A DNA stretch of 64,000 nt from Gnetum montanum (taxonomy: Eukaryota; Streptophyta; Gnetopsida; Gnetales; Gnetaceae): contig MNCI01009225.1 in the NCBI GenBank assembly GCA_015680685.1, positions 252,707-316,706 on the forward strand. Reading direction: 5' to 3'. Shown here in pieces: positions 9,279 through 20,771 of the stretch. Each line of letters opens with the position of its first letter. Position 1 is the stretch's first letter. Position numbers and translations under genes: made by a program. The notes under the pieces were generated by a model that was given only the letters and a program-made list of their open reading frames with translations, did no database searches and was not told where the DNA came from.

Positions 9279-12052
9279 TCATGTGGTTCCAAGTGGAAGT
9301 GGCTCCTCCATGGGTTACTTCCCCTTGTCTTGTACTCTAGGTTTTGAAATTTGATGACATTGAAGTAATGCTTGGAGCTTTTCCTCTTCCATTCAGGGAT
9401 CCTATGTTGTTCATGCTGATGCTCTAATGTTTGATGGAGTCGACACCTCCCATGGGCACAGTAGTTATAGGAACATCTTATTTACTTTGACGTATTAGGC
9501 TACAAATAACCATCGTTCCTTATTGTAGGCTCTAGCTTTGTCCCTGTACTCCTGAAAATTTGTAAGCCATCGAGCCAAGTCTGCTGTGACATCTTTTTGT
9601 CCTTGGTAGCTTGCTTTAACCACCTCTAGTTTAGAATTTGTAACTTCTAGCTTCTGCAATGTTTTCATGTGCTCTGCAAATTCTACTTCATATTTGGCAT
9701 AGGTGGTAGCTACCTACCTCTTAAGCTCTATCATCAAGTGCCTTGCTATCAACATGGCTAGATTGGCATAGCACAGGTTTGCCAATTCCATGTACTCTGT
9801 GAGGTCTTGAATTTGCAAGTCTCAGCTTTTAAGTTCCACCTGGTGGGCAAATGCATATGTGTCTAATATGGCCCACCAATTAGTGTGTTGAGCATTGAAA
9901 GCGTTGATTTGGACCTTGGTCATATGGATTTCCTTCTCGATGATTTGCTTATACATCCCCACTTAGTCTCAGAAATGCTCCTTTAAATTTTTGTGTTGCT
10001 TAGCCTCATTTTGCCACACGCTTATTTTGATGGCCATCTTCTAATGGATTGTGTGTACCTCTTTCATTAAGAGGGTTCAATTTTCTCTGGCCAAACAGTT
10101 CATATCTTGATTAACCCTAATCAATTCTTCTCATAGCTATTGAAATTTTTCTTTGAGAACATTCTTTTGTTGCTCCATAGTGGTCAACTGAAGATTGTCA
10201 GTAGTGAGTTATTTATTCTCCTCTTGTAAGGCTCTAAGTGCCTTGGAGGCATCCAAGTCAACCTTCTCTTTCTCCTTTGCCACTCTTTTATTGTCTGCCA
10301 ACAATTTTTTGAGTTTCTTAGTCTTAAAGGTGTCCAGCTAGTCTGCGAGAATGAATTGAAAAGGGTCTTGATGTGCAACTTGTAGGGTTACGAGCCTCTC
10401 TTGGAGTTTTGCTAACCCCACTTTTGCATGCTCAGCCCTGATCTCTGCCATGACCAGCTTTTCCTTGGTAGAGATGAGGTCTGATTGTGTTGCCATGACA
10501 TCTTGTGGGATGTCAAACAAGGATGTCATTACTTGTCCTATTTGCAGCAACCAATCAAGCACATCCTCATGCTCCATAGGAGTCATTGAGGGACCGGCCA
10601 ATGTTTGAGCGTCACGTGCTCTTATGAAGTTTGCCGGTGGCACAACAAGGACGTTGAAGGATTCTTTGATGTGTTCCATGACCACTTCTATGGCTCTTGC
10701 TACATCCTAGTGCTACATAACCACCATTGTGGCCCCTTCACCAATCTTGAGTTGCACCTAAAAGGATGCCGCATTCCCTAAAATCTATTGTGACTAATCA
10801 GTCTCCCCTCCTCTTGTCTGAATGGACACCTCACCCTGTGCATGATCTATAGAGATAGTGGATCGTATGGTATCATCGATGACACAAAAGAGATTAACAT
10901 CATCATGACTTCCCCAACTAACTGTCTCAGTGATGGCCTTTAGATAGCTCATTGATAGTCGATAATCCTGTGGTGGTGGCGGTTGGTCTTGCTAGCATAT
11001 GTTGGGCCCTACTTCTTATTATAGATTAGGCCTTGAGCTTGAGAGTTGGCTAGGACCTATAGTTTGAGTTGCAATGGGCCCCACCATTTGTTCTTGCTCT
11101 TACTCTAGCTCTGGCTCTAGTGTCTCACCAACACTTTTCCTTGGAGTTGGTGGCTTCAGCAATTCAGCGAATGAAGCATTTTTAGCTCTTATGGGGATGT
11201 CATTTGTGTACCCATAGAATTCCAGCATGCTTGCATAGCTTCCTGATGAGACAAGGGAAGGGAAACATGAACTTCCCTGTCTTACATTCTTTGATTTGCC
11301 TTAACATCTCCATGAGATATAGATGGGGTAGGTTAGCATTAACCTTTTCCATCAATATCACACTTCCTCTTGCCACATATGTTTAAATCCTGTTTAATCC
11401 TTTTGTGGGGAAGATGTGATAAGTACCAATTTTGAAGTAGATTCTCTCTTCCAACGTCAATTCTCCATATATCTTATCTTCCTTACCGTACGCCTTGTCC
11501 AACCAAACCTTTCATGCATCAACATCGGAGCGAGTGGATAGGTGAGCAACTTTCGACCTCGTATTCGGAAGTTTTAACACTTCCAAAATGTCCTTGATGA
11601 AAAAAATCAATAGACACACCACTAATGTCAACCGTGGTGCCTTCTTCTTTATTGTGCCAAAATTGGTACATTTCTCCTAAGTACCAGGCATTGCTTTTGG
11701 AGAGGATAGGACATAATGGGGATCCTTTGAGTTGGTCCCTAATGGCTTCAGGAGCGAATTCCATGAAGGATCTAAAGTTTAATTCTTTGATCATTGCAGT
11801 TGATGTGGACCTTTCACGGATGGCCTGAACACACTCTGGGGACAACGTGAAGTGTTGTTCCTATTCAGGTGTTGCAGCAGCTCCACCTTTTGCCTATTTT
11901 GATTATATAGTAGTAGGAGTCTCTTGATGGATACTAAAGGATTGCACCTCCTACTCTGTATGTTGTTTGGCATATGCCTATCCTCTACCTCTCCTAGGTC
12001 ACTTGGATGCACCTTGAGAGGGACCTTCTTATTGTCCACACTTTGGGTCCAT
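9279..12052 (-). pseudogene. ORF3 of element A
   Basis: Spans 2774 bp from the ATG at 12052-12050, directly after an AG acceptor (ATTGTAG/ATGG), to TGA at 9279-9281. The N-terminus is basic and polar and aligns with B1 (EGPSQ, PRRGRG). Next comes KELNFRSFMEFAPEAIRDQL and W-containing GEMYQFWHNKEEGTTVDI, a domain weakly like the plant transposon-associated domain found with Athila-type elements. The middle is long coiled coil (for example 10338-10685). The end has a TEEEKLQ-like motif and a Pro-rich tail (PLGTT). No signal peptide or membrane segment is seen. Stops and frameshifts interrupt it. Function unknown; the position corresponds to the env-like ORF of Athila, but nothing here looks like an envelope protein. 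Confidence 0.7.
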
Positions 12053-13982
12053 CTACAATTACACGGGACCAATCATTAGTAAGGTTGCTTACCAAAGTTA
12101 CGTTATACCTTATTCCTTACCTTAATGAATTTTTTTTTATTCCATGTGATTTAAAGTTAGAAATTTTTATGGAAATATCCCCAAAATTTTTTAATATTTG
12201 GCCCACTTTACTTAGGTGGCTTCAAAGTTTAATTTCCTGGTATAGATAAGGAGATGAAATTGTTTTTGGCACATGTTTATTATTTTTATAACTAATTACC
12301 CTTGATAGTGTCCTTTGGTTGATAAAAAAAATTTATATGAAATTCAAAGTATACCCCTTCCCCATGACTAATCTGAACACTGCAGGTTCAGATAGGTTTG
12401 AATGAAATGCAAATTGGAGCTCTAGTGAGCAAGTTATCGTTGGTAGATCAAGAGGTGCGCAGGTCGCAAGTCGTGGAAGAAAATTTGAAAAATTCCCCCA
12501 TGTGGATAGTTGAAAATGATGTTGATGTTCATTGGGGGGGGGGTGCGGGTCCATATATATAGATTTTAAGGACATAATATCACATATCTGCTAGCGGGGA
12601 CCCAATATCGTAGCTGACCTGATATCAGGCACCCAATATCATAGCCTATTAAAAATTGGATACTTGGAGAAATTAATAAATCTTGGAAATTCCAAGGTAT
12701 AAATTGAGGACTTTAGGTTAATGTGAAGGGTCCAGGGTAAGAATGATCAAGCTAGAAGGCATAAATAGGATAGTGGTGTAAAATTTGGCAATGAAGAGTA
12801 TGAGGAAAAAGGACATGTGTTGGCTCATAGGAATGTTTGAACTAGAAGGATGATACAGGGAAGAAGAATGTTGGTAATACTTGGAAGGAAAGATGATGTG
12901 CGAGAGATGTGTTACGAGTGCAAATTACAAGGGTTACGCAAGTCGGTCCTTCCCAAAGCAAGTTCCAACCTATAATGCCCTTGTGTAACCACACCTTAAA
13001 ATGTCCATAGGCACTAGAAGTGCTAAATGTAATCCACACTGATTTCACAAAACACACACATGTAGATAGCACCGTGATGAGATATGAATCCCATGCTACC
13101 CAAGTCACGAGTCACCACTACACGAACAACGGGGTGAGGTGAATCATAGAAGGGATTGCAGAGATTGGAACATGAGGTAACTGACTGAGGGCACAATGAA
13201 TCTTGTGTGTAAGGCATGATTAATGTGTCATTAGCTCGTCACTCCAAAATGAAGACCAAGTCCATTCCTCTGATCAGTGACATCACATTGTGTCATCCTA
13301 ATGATAGAAAACCATGAGAGGATCATGTCAACAGGGTGTATGATCATTTGGCATTTCATTCAAGGGAGGGGTGATTCTGCTTTGTGGCACTCATTTATTT
13401 TTATTTTTTTATGAAGTATTACTTAATCCAGAGAAGCTGCCTACCTTCAGGCATGGGTGCATGTCTTTCTAGTGGAAACCCCTAGGATAGCATTATTTTT
13501 TCTGGTTGAGTGCCTTTTGATTACTCCTCCTCGCATTTTTCATTAGATCTACAAGGATCTTAGTACAACCAAGTTGCATGATAACTCCAACAAAATGTCA
13601 CCAAAGAGAATCCACAAGTCCCCTTGATGTCACACCCTAACCATTCCCTCTTGGTCCATCCTTCTTCGTTCTGGGCATAATAACACAAAAATTACTTTAA
13701 GTTTTAATGATTAGGAATATCATTATTCCCAAGGCAGAACCTCTTATTAATAGAATGGGTGAGTGGATGTGATGGGCTCACTGTCCAAGTAATTAGTTAC
13801 TTGAGACTTGATAGCACAAAACAACACCTCAACCAATGAGTCACATGAGTGTTTTATTCGTAGATGAGATTACTCATAAAAAGACAAAAGAAAAAAGACA
13901 AAACAATAAATTAAAAGGTGAAAAAATAGAAAACAAAAAGTTGAAAAATTAAAGAAACAAAAAAACATTTATTAATTCTGTG
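12053..13982 (-). other. Spacer of A between gag and ORF3 (leader, promoter, conserved non-coding)
   Basis: No pol domain in any frame. It contains the internal promoter (12554-12655) and a stretch at 13443-13473 (ACCTTCAGGCATGGGT...ATGTCTTTCTAG) that also lies in the B1 spacer at 29255-29286. An A-rich stretch just before gag (13870-13980) resembles the zone next to the pol end in B1 (29870-30000). Together these place the pol deletion close to 13983. Confidence 0.7.
12554..12655 (-). promoter_or_regulatory. Internal LTR-like promoter before ORF3 of A
   Basis: In - strand order: GATATT/GATATC repeats (12655-12575), including TATGTGATATTATGTCCTT, which differs at two bases from TACGTGATATCATGTCCTT in the P0 LTR, then a TATA-like CTATATATA (12562-12554). 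ORF3 starts about 500 bp downstream. This is the order of the LTR U3, and the repeats are the A-family type. Confidence 0.7.
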
Positions 13983-15968
13983 TTAGAATGGAGGATACCC
14001 CAGTTGAGCATGGCTAGAATTAATAAATGGAAGGTTGGGATCCTTGCATGTTGGAAATATTGGGACTCGATCATACTTACCCCATTGGGGTTCACACACT
14101 TGATTAGAGTTGACATACTGGGGCAAGTTATAAGATGTGGTTAATTTATAAGGAGTTGACCCACTATGGTACTTGCGACCATAAGATGGTATGCAAAGAT
14201 CAACATGTCTCCCCATGTGGCTATATTCATTAGGCCACATGGTTGTTGGAGTATTGAGTGATGGCCCTGATAAGGTAACATGAGGCATTGGGTTTGAAGA
14301 GGAAGATGCACCATAGTGTTGGACTTGTGCTGAGTTAGAGGATGCAGTGGGCTCAGAATTGTACTGTCCCTTCTTATAGTCATGCCGAAAGAAGGGGAAT
14401 CTTCAATGTTAAGGAGAGTTCCCACTACTATTGTCAATATAAGTACAAGTAACATTCGTGGGTTGATGCTGTGGTGCAAAACCTTCTAGAACACTTGGTG
14501 GCGATGTAGAAGGAGGTGAAGGATGAGAACATTGAAATTGAGGAGAAGTGTAAGGTACACAAGGTGGTGGTCCTGTTGGAGAGGATATGGGTTGATAGTA
14601 TTGAGGAGAATAATAATAATGTGGCGAGATAGAAGATGTTGACCTAGTTGGGGAAACAGGATGCTGAACTTGATAAGCACTTAGGTTTGGATGGTATGAA
14701 GGGTGTAACCAGTTTGGGGCTGGCCTCCCCCACAACTGGGATTGTTGCCACTGTGATCGAACACAGTATCTCTGTATGAACTCTAGATGTAACACTCTTC
14801 CTCAATGCTCCTATAAATGTGACAAGATTGGACATTGGCCCTTGGGGTGATCATATAGGCAAATGTTGCATTGATATGTATGATTGGCAGTTGAAACTCT
14901 TATTTTTTTGAACCCTTCTTTCCAATTGTCTAAGGGTATTTTATCCTACTTCTTGGTTCACCATGACTCTAACTCCAATATGTTGGCATATTCTTTGCAT
15001 TTTTTATGCATGAATTTCATCATCTTATTGATCTTTACCTCAATTTCATCCAATGATTGTAGTGTTCACTAAGATGATTCCACCTCCTTGAGGTGAGTTG
15101 GTTTCTCCTCTTTCAGATTATGGACCTTTGTTGATGTGAGATTTTGGTCTCGTTGAGATTTTTCAACATTCTCCCATCTAACCATTTCTCCTTCTTCTTG
15201 TGCTACCTGCTCAATAAGCTCTTGGACTTGATGGGTTTAGAGTTCATATAGTTGATCTTGGGCATACAGCCCTAGGGTCTCTCTTGTTTCATTACGGAGC
15301 CCATCTATGATATGGTACATTAGCCTTTCCTCAGAGAACCCCTGGCCTAGGTAGTTTTTTAATAGTGCATGATATCTTTCTAAGGCCATGTCCAAGGGTT
15401 CATGTTGCTCTTGTTTCCATTCTTGGATTTGTCTCCGCAAGGCTGACACTCTCGCATAGGTTTGATATCGTTTTTTGAAGAGCTCTACCATTGTTGGCCA
15501 ACATCAAATTAACTTTGGTTTTAGGGACCTATACCATACTTTTGCATGGCCAAAGAGTGTCATAGGAAAGAGCTTAAGTTTTTTCCACCCATTATCAATG
15601 TTATTCCATACACAGGCATCATGGAATGCTTGTAGATAATGTTGCGGGTCTACATCGTAGCCTCCTAAAAACTTAGGAAAGTTGTTTAAGTCAAGCTTAG
15701 GTAGATATATTTCCTTATGATGCCTATGGGATACTCAAACAACCTCTTGTATATGCGTTAAGCTCTTAGTGGCTAGTAGGGGTTCATCATCACTAGGTAT
15801 GTTATGCATTCATGATTTGAGACAATGTTGTCTTCATTTATGTTCATAGGAAACCCCTACATCAGATTGAGTACTCCAAAATTTATCTTCATCATCATAT
15901 AATTTGTTGGTTCTCCAATGAATTGCCTCACTAGTTGTCGCATTGTTAGAGTCTTGTGAGAGAGACAT
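13983..15968 (-). pseudogene. gag: gag of element A
   Basis: The likely start is the ATG at 15968-15966 (MSLSQDSNNATTSEAIHW), without the longer N-terminal part seen in M1 and B1. The gag core is at 15237-15491 (QIQEWKQEQHEPLDMALERY, IIDGLRNETRETLGLYAQ). The CX2CX3HX4C knuckle is at 14832-14870 (CNICLYDHPKGQC), with all ligands kept. A long Pro/Ser/Tyr/Gln-rich tail follows (about 14400-14800) and the stop is at 13983-13985. At least three frames are needed, so it is broken. The product would coat element RNA. Retention of the knuckle fits a role in packaging, but this copy cannot make it. Confidence 0.8.
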
Positions 15969-16010
15969 GGTTGTAAATTTGTGTGTGATTTATTTACAAT
16001 TACTTATTTA

Positions 16011-16118
16011 TGAAAGATATATCATCAAGGCTTTGTTACAACAATCTTGGATGATGTAACTAANCTGAAAGATATATCATCAAGGCTTTGTTACAACAAT
16101 CTTGGATGATGTAACTAA
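16011..16118. repeat. Exact 53-bp duplication around an N
   Basis: 16011-16063 and 16066-16118 are identical, separated only by 'NC'. It lies in the gag leader of A. Exact identity beside an N, within sequence otherwise ~10% diverged between repeats, points to an unmerged contig overlap. Confidence 0.85.
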
Positions 16119-16134
16119 TCTAAATAACTAGCAC

Positions 16135-16154
16135 CGTCCCCAACAAAGGTGCCA
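16135..16154 (-). other. Primer binding site (tRNA-Asp type) of A
   Basis: Next to the 5' LTR the - strand reads TGGCACCTTTGTTGGGGAC, close to the tRNA-Asp complement TGGCGCCGTTGCCGGGGAC. Confidence 0.8.
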
Positions 16155-16155
16155 A

Positions 16156-17004
16156 TGATGAGTGGTGAGGTACCCCTACACTCAACCATACGAATACAAG
16201 CATTTCATGCACGATCCAGTCAAACTCTATAGACGGGCTAGTTGTGGTATCTAGATAGTTACTCATTGATCATAGTTCACTATCTTCCCACCTAGACTAG
16301 TATTTTCTTTGTCACGTATGATTTAGTCCAGGGTGAGGTGTATGATGTGTTCCTAAACTAATGCTACTCCTGATGGCAATGGAAGATAATCTTAGCTAAG
16401 CTAGGAGGAAAAGAGAGAGAGAGTTAAGCTAAGAGGAGATAGGGGAAGAGAATCTAAGCTAGCCTAAGTGCGATGAGCATCTATTCCTTAATCATCTGTA
16501 CACATCTTAGGCCTCATGCACGACTACCACTAGGATTACCAAGTGCATGGCCCAAGTACGCTACTAGGATACCAAGTAGTGACACGTAGATGCTCGTGAT
16601 CGAGTCGTACTCATTTTGCATTTAATAATAATTAAAATTAAGTAATTAAACTAAGTGAATGCTACAATGATGAAGTAATCTTGATCTTTATTTCCAGTCA
16701 TGTGCATGTCCAAAAACACCACACTCAAATAAAGGATGCCATAAAATTACAATCATCACACTGCGGGCATGCACTGGTAGAAAATGTTGAGAGGAACTAA
16801 AAAATGAACTAACTTCTATCTACTGACTGAAAAACTAAAAAACTAACTATTTCCAAACTAACTCCTCTTGTGTGCCTACATGTGTATTTATAGGTTCACA
16901 CAGGAGTCACAATATCGTGTATCCAATATTGTTATTTGAGCTACGATATCGTGGATCCGATATCGGGGATCCAATATCGTAGCCTAATGAATCACGATTC
17001 ATCA
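16156..17004 (-). repeat. 5' LTR of element A
   Basis: 849 bp, from TGATGAGTGG on + at 16156 to TCATCA at 16999-17004. It has GATATC repeats near 16910-16980 and TATA (TATTTATAG on +) at 16885-16893. It pairs with the 3' LTR at 8256-9086. Confidence 0.92.
16885..16893 (-). promoter_or_regulatory. TATA box, 5' LTR of A
   Basis: CTATAAATA on the - strand downstream of the GATATC cluster; this is the promoter expected to drive gag. Confidence 0.75.
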
Positions 17005-17009
17005 ATAGT
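17005..17009. repeat. Target site duplication of element A, right
   Basis: ATAGT, matching 8251-8255. Confidence 0.9.
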
Positions 17010-17734
17010 TGTAACTTGGCTTTCTCCTTTAATTTCCATCGTATGTGCATACCCACTACCAAAAGTGTCATGTCCCCATTTTCAAATGATGTTACTGCAT
17101 AACAAAGATGGTGCCTCTTTAGAACAAGTGTTATCGTTACCTTAATAAGACCTAAAATGGTAGTTGTAATTGAGGCCTAAAAGGGCATATTATAATAACA
17201 AACATGTCTCTCAAGGTGAGCTATGGGGATATGACCTAAGGCATTTATACTTGGGCTTCAAGGTCATGCCATCATGGAGTGGTAGAGCCAATACAGGCAA
17301 GTCACAGGAGTTGAGGAGAAGTGGGACAAGAAGTGGACTAGCCATCCCTTCTAGTCGATGATAAGCTTAACCATAGTGGTAGTGCTAGATTGCCTCTAAC
17401 GGGATAGATGCCAAAGGAAGAAAACCCCAAGGAACACTTTCAAAGCATGATCTAGATACACTATTCCATATCAATTAAGAATTTTTTTTCTCCCTTTGCA
17501 TTTTCCTTGTTATGTTTTTTACACATAATGTCAAATGTTACATATATTTGACATTTGGTATATTGTCTTCTTACACATAATGTCTAATATAACATATATT
17601 TGATGTTTTCCATGACATCTAGGAATGGGATGTCACAAAAAGTAAGTTTTCTTTCTTGTCAAATGATGAAACTAGGTGTTTGAGATATTGAATCATATGA
17701 AGATCTAACAACTTTGATAAAATGTTAATCTATC
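17010..17734. other. Unassigned; contains a short duplicated hairpin
   Basis: No gene recognised. At 17520-17610 ACACATAATGTCnAATnTnACATATATTTGA occurs twice about 53 bp apart. Each is partly self-complementary (ATGTCAAAT...ATTTGACAT). Confidence 0.4.
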
Positions 17735-18528
17735 TGTTATGTCATTAAGTATGTGTCAACATAACCCCATTGACACATAAGCATCAATGCATCCTTTGAT
17801 GCATTGGCACAGTCTTGTGTTTTAGCCAAATTCTTACAATTTTTCTTAGTGAAAGTTAGAATTTTTGACCTTGGAGTGCTCGATACATGGATTGAGTCAA
17901 TTGTATAGAATGTCATTCCAATGCATCATGTACCTAGACACACATGCATAACAAAAATAAAATTGAGATTGGTTCTATCCATTATAACACTTGGATTAGC
18001 ATTTAATTTAGTTTTCAGCACTTTACTCTTGATGCATATTACTTTCCTGCACTTAGTAATTAAATATCTTATTCGGTAATAGTGCTTAATTATGACTACT
18101 TTGAGCATAATGTATTAACATTTAGTAATCACAATAGTGGACACTTAGTACATCTAGTAGTAAATACTTGGTAATCCAGCAATGTTAGAATAAGTTCAGG
18201 ATGTGTATGAAAAGTAGGAATAAATGCTCAATGCTTAGGCTAGTTTAAACCTATTTTATATCCTGAATTAACTAGTTTAGTATTTTATTAGTTTTATTTC
18301 TTTAATATTTTAATATATTTAATAATAACAAAATCATCCTACAGCCCAATCATACTTAGCCATACTATTTGAACCGACACAAGTTATGATTGAAAAGACA
18401 ATAATTAATGATCTCATGCTTAGTTGCTTAGGACATCTTGCTAGTTCAAGTCCATAGAATTTGATCAAATTGTGTGTGAAAACTTGTGATTTATATGGTT
18501 GGGTTTAGGAGACTCTCGCTGCTTATCA
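17735..18528 (+). repeat. Old gypsy LTR remnant
   Basis: Homology to the B-family LTR (42822-43674) runs through U3 repeats (GTCAACATAACCCCATTGACACA), GAAAGTTAGAATTTTT, GACTACTTTGAGCATAA, ACTTGGTAATCC, and the end GGTTGGGTTTAGGAGACTCTCGCTGCTTATCA at 18528. The left edge is approximate. No primer site follows it, so it may be a solo LTR or a very old end. Confidence 0.6.
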
Positions 18529-19349
18529 ACCTTCATTTGAAACTTAAGGTATAATATTGTATGTCATACTTATGCTGCAAGGTATGCTAGATGGTGTTAT
18601 GTTAGGTCTTCTACTTCTTCCATCTCATCTTCTAAATCAAGGAACACACCTTCTATTTAAGGCCTTTTATATGGTAGTCCATGCATGATCACCTTTCACT
18701 CTAACATGTTTATTTTAGAAGGTTGGGGATAAGGGTATCTAGTGGTTCTTGTTTACTCATCAAACATGGAAATGCATATTGCTTGACTATGGAATGTTTG
18801 ATTTCTTTAGCTCAAGCCATGATGAGGGATTTATAGAGGAAATATGGAACATTAATGTGACATCCACCTCACATCATGACAATAATATTTGTTCCACATG
18901 TAGAAATGGATGAAGATTGTTTGGTTGGAACAAAATTTCAAGTTGCAATCTTAAACATGGTCCTCACATCCATAGGAAGTATCAAAAAGTTAACATCTGC
19001 TTTGGCCATTCCAAAAGCTTTCTTGTAGACATTGGTTTCTAACTTTTGCTTAGAGAACTTTGATTTTTGCCACTACTCCAGTCCTTTCTAATTTGGATAT
19101 CTAGCAACCTTAGTAATATCTTGTGTAGTGAACTATGGTAGTGACATCACTTGGTTCAATCTTCTCAAAGAACTCTATGAGCTCATGCCTACACTAGCCC
19201 ACTAATTGGATAAGAAAAAAATAGAGTTTAGTCCTTTGCAACTAGGCCTTGAGTTCAAGACGACCTTGATAAAAAATTTTCTTTACAGTTGTTGTCAATA
19301 ATCTCACATTTTTTCTTCAACTCTTTACCTTGAATATTCTTCTGTTTTT
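18529..19349. other. Unassigned sequence left of a tandem repeat
   Basis: No confident product. The - strand is rich in Lys, Glu and Asn codons between stops, like a decayed charged protein, but I recognise no domain. Confidence 0.35.
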
Positions 19350-20190
19350 TCCTTGTCACTAGTTTGGATGATTCAAATTTTTCCAAAATTTCTTCTTGAT
19401 TTCTTGTAATGTTATGCATATATTCTTGGGGCCTTGTTGAATCTTTGGTATTAGATGACTGTCATTCTTATGGCTATGTTGGCTCCCCAACTAGTTGATC
19501 AATCATTGAGCTATCAGTAACAACATGTTCATACCTTGGATGTTTTTGAATGTAATACTTTTATCATTTCATTAAAATTCTTCTTTTTTCCTAACACTAG
19601 TATGGATTGTCCAAATTGGTCCAGGCTCTTTGTTTGATCCTTCACAACATTGCACATACATTCTTGTATTCTTCCTAAACTTTGGCTTGAGAGGTTTCTT
19701 TTCGTTGCACTTGTGTTAGTTCTTTAAATCCTAATTAGTTGACCAAATATTGGGCTCTCAAATTCAATAGGTTAATGCTTTGAGTATTTTGAATGTAGTA
19801 CTTTTCTTTTCTTCTTGGTACTTTTCTTTTCCCTAAACACTAATATGGGCTATTCAAATTGGCCTAAATACTTTACTTTATACTTTACAACATTATGCCC
19901 TGGTGTTTTTAATGAACCTTTAGCCTTAGATGGTTCTTTTTATTACACTTGAGTTGGTTCCTTGTGTACTTGGTCCAACTAGCTGACCAAACACAAAGCT
20001 CTCAAGTTCTATAAGTTGATGCCTTGGGCATTTCATTATGCCTTGGTTCTAGTGTTTTTAGTGAACCTTTAGCCTTGGATGGTTCTTTTTGCTGCACTTG
20101 AATTGGTTCCTTCTGTACCTGGTCCCAACCAGTCGACCAAACACGGATCTCTCAAGTTCTATAAGTTGATGCCTTGATGCCTTGGGCATT
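19350..20190. repeat. Decayed ~240-bp tandem repeat, about 3.5 units
   Basis: Anchor CACTAGTnTGGATn(A/G)TTCAAATT recurs near 19357, 19600 and 19836. A second anchor (GAACCTTTAGCCTTGGATGGTTCTTTTTnnTnCACTTGAnTTGGTTCC) recurs near 19910 and 20062, with weaker forms near 19440 and 19680. The last unit is shorter. The spacing is close to a multiple of three and the - strand is Lys/Glu-rich, so it may be a decayed repeat protein; I recognise no domain. Confidence 0.65.
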
Positions 20191-20379
20191 TTGAAGGCAA
20201 TGTGGAATGCATTTTGAATTTTTGATGTTAAAGTGGGTGAAAAAAGGGGTAAAACATCATGATGCAAGTACTAAGATCCAAATTAGATGCTCATGAACAA
20301 GAAGATTGAAATCATGAAATTCATAAATCTTCTATATAAGACACAAGTAGGAACAAAAATTTGTGATATCGAGGACGTG

Positions 20380-20640
20380 AAAATATTCAATGTCTATTTA
20401 AAAAACCGGAAACTCCAAGGTAGCATGCACCGTTGGAGTGAACTCCCCCTCGGGACTTGAGACGGTCGGCTTTCAACTTGGACACTGGAATAAGAATTTG
20501 ATAAGAAATGTGCCACGCACAGAAATCAGGGGCAAAGAACGGACGTATATTCTGCAAAGATTGAGGCAAAAAGGAAGAAAAGAGAATAAAATTGAAATGC
20601 ATTGTAGATCCGCCCTCCGTCCAGTTTAACGTATGGTACT
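20380..20640. other. CG-retaining patch
   Basis: CCGG, ACCG, CTCGGG, ACGGTCGG, CACGCAC, AACGGACG and CCGCCCTCCGTCC occur within 260 bp, while flanking kilobases have few CG. No coding domain is recognised: the open frames on both strands are short and overlap each other. Confidence 0.5.
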
Positions 20641-20698
20641 AAAATTCTCCGAAATAGAAATTATGCATATTGTAACCAAGCCTTAACTTTTAAATTTG

Positions 20699-20771
20699 TT
20701 CGACCATAGGAGCCGAACCCATGATTTTTTGATCCGAAGTCAAACGCGCTAATCCACTACACTATGCAATC
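20699..20771 (-). pseudogene. tRNA-Arg(TCG)-like relic
   Basis: On the - strand a 73-nt stretch has a D arm GTGT...GCGC, an anticodon arm TTTGA-CTTCGGA-TCAAA (anticodon TCG, stem of five pairs) and a T arm with loop TTCGGCT. The acceptor stem does not pair (GATTGCA against GGTCGAA), so it is not a working tRNA. It could be a tRNA pseudogene or the head of a SINE. Confidence 0.6.

Larger units (their letters stand above)
8256..17004 (-). mobile_element. Element A: complete pol-less Ty3/gypsy element
   Basis: An 8749-bp element read on the - strand: 5' LTR (17004-16156), primer site, gag (15968-13983), non-coding spacer with an internal LTR-like promoter, ORF3 (12052-9279), purine tract, 3' LTR (9086-8256). 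A perfect 5-bp target duplication (ATAGT) flanks it. The spacer joins directly to the gag stop at 13983; no protease, RT, RNase H or integrase is present. The spacer matches the pol-ORF3 spacers of B1 and B2, so A looks like a derivative that lost pol and depended on enzymes supplied by relatives. Confidence 0.92.

Noticed and set aside
12533-12543. Run of G before the A promoter
   Set aside because: A simple homopolymer, prone to sequencing error; no G-quadruplex spacing.
18529-18700. Internal region of an element following the old LTR at 18528
   Set aside because: No tRNA-Asp primer site follows the LTR end and no gag motif is found, so continuity cannot be supported.
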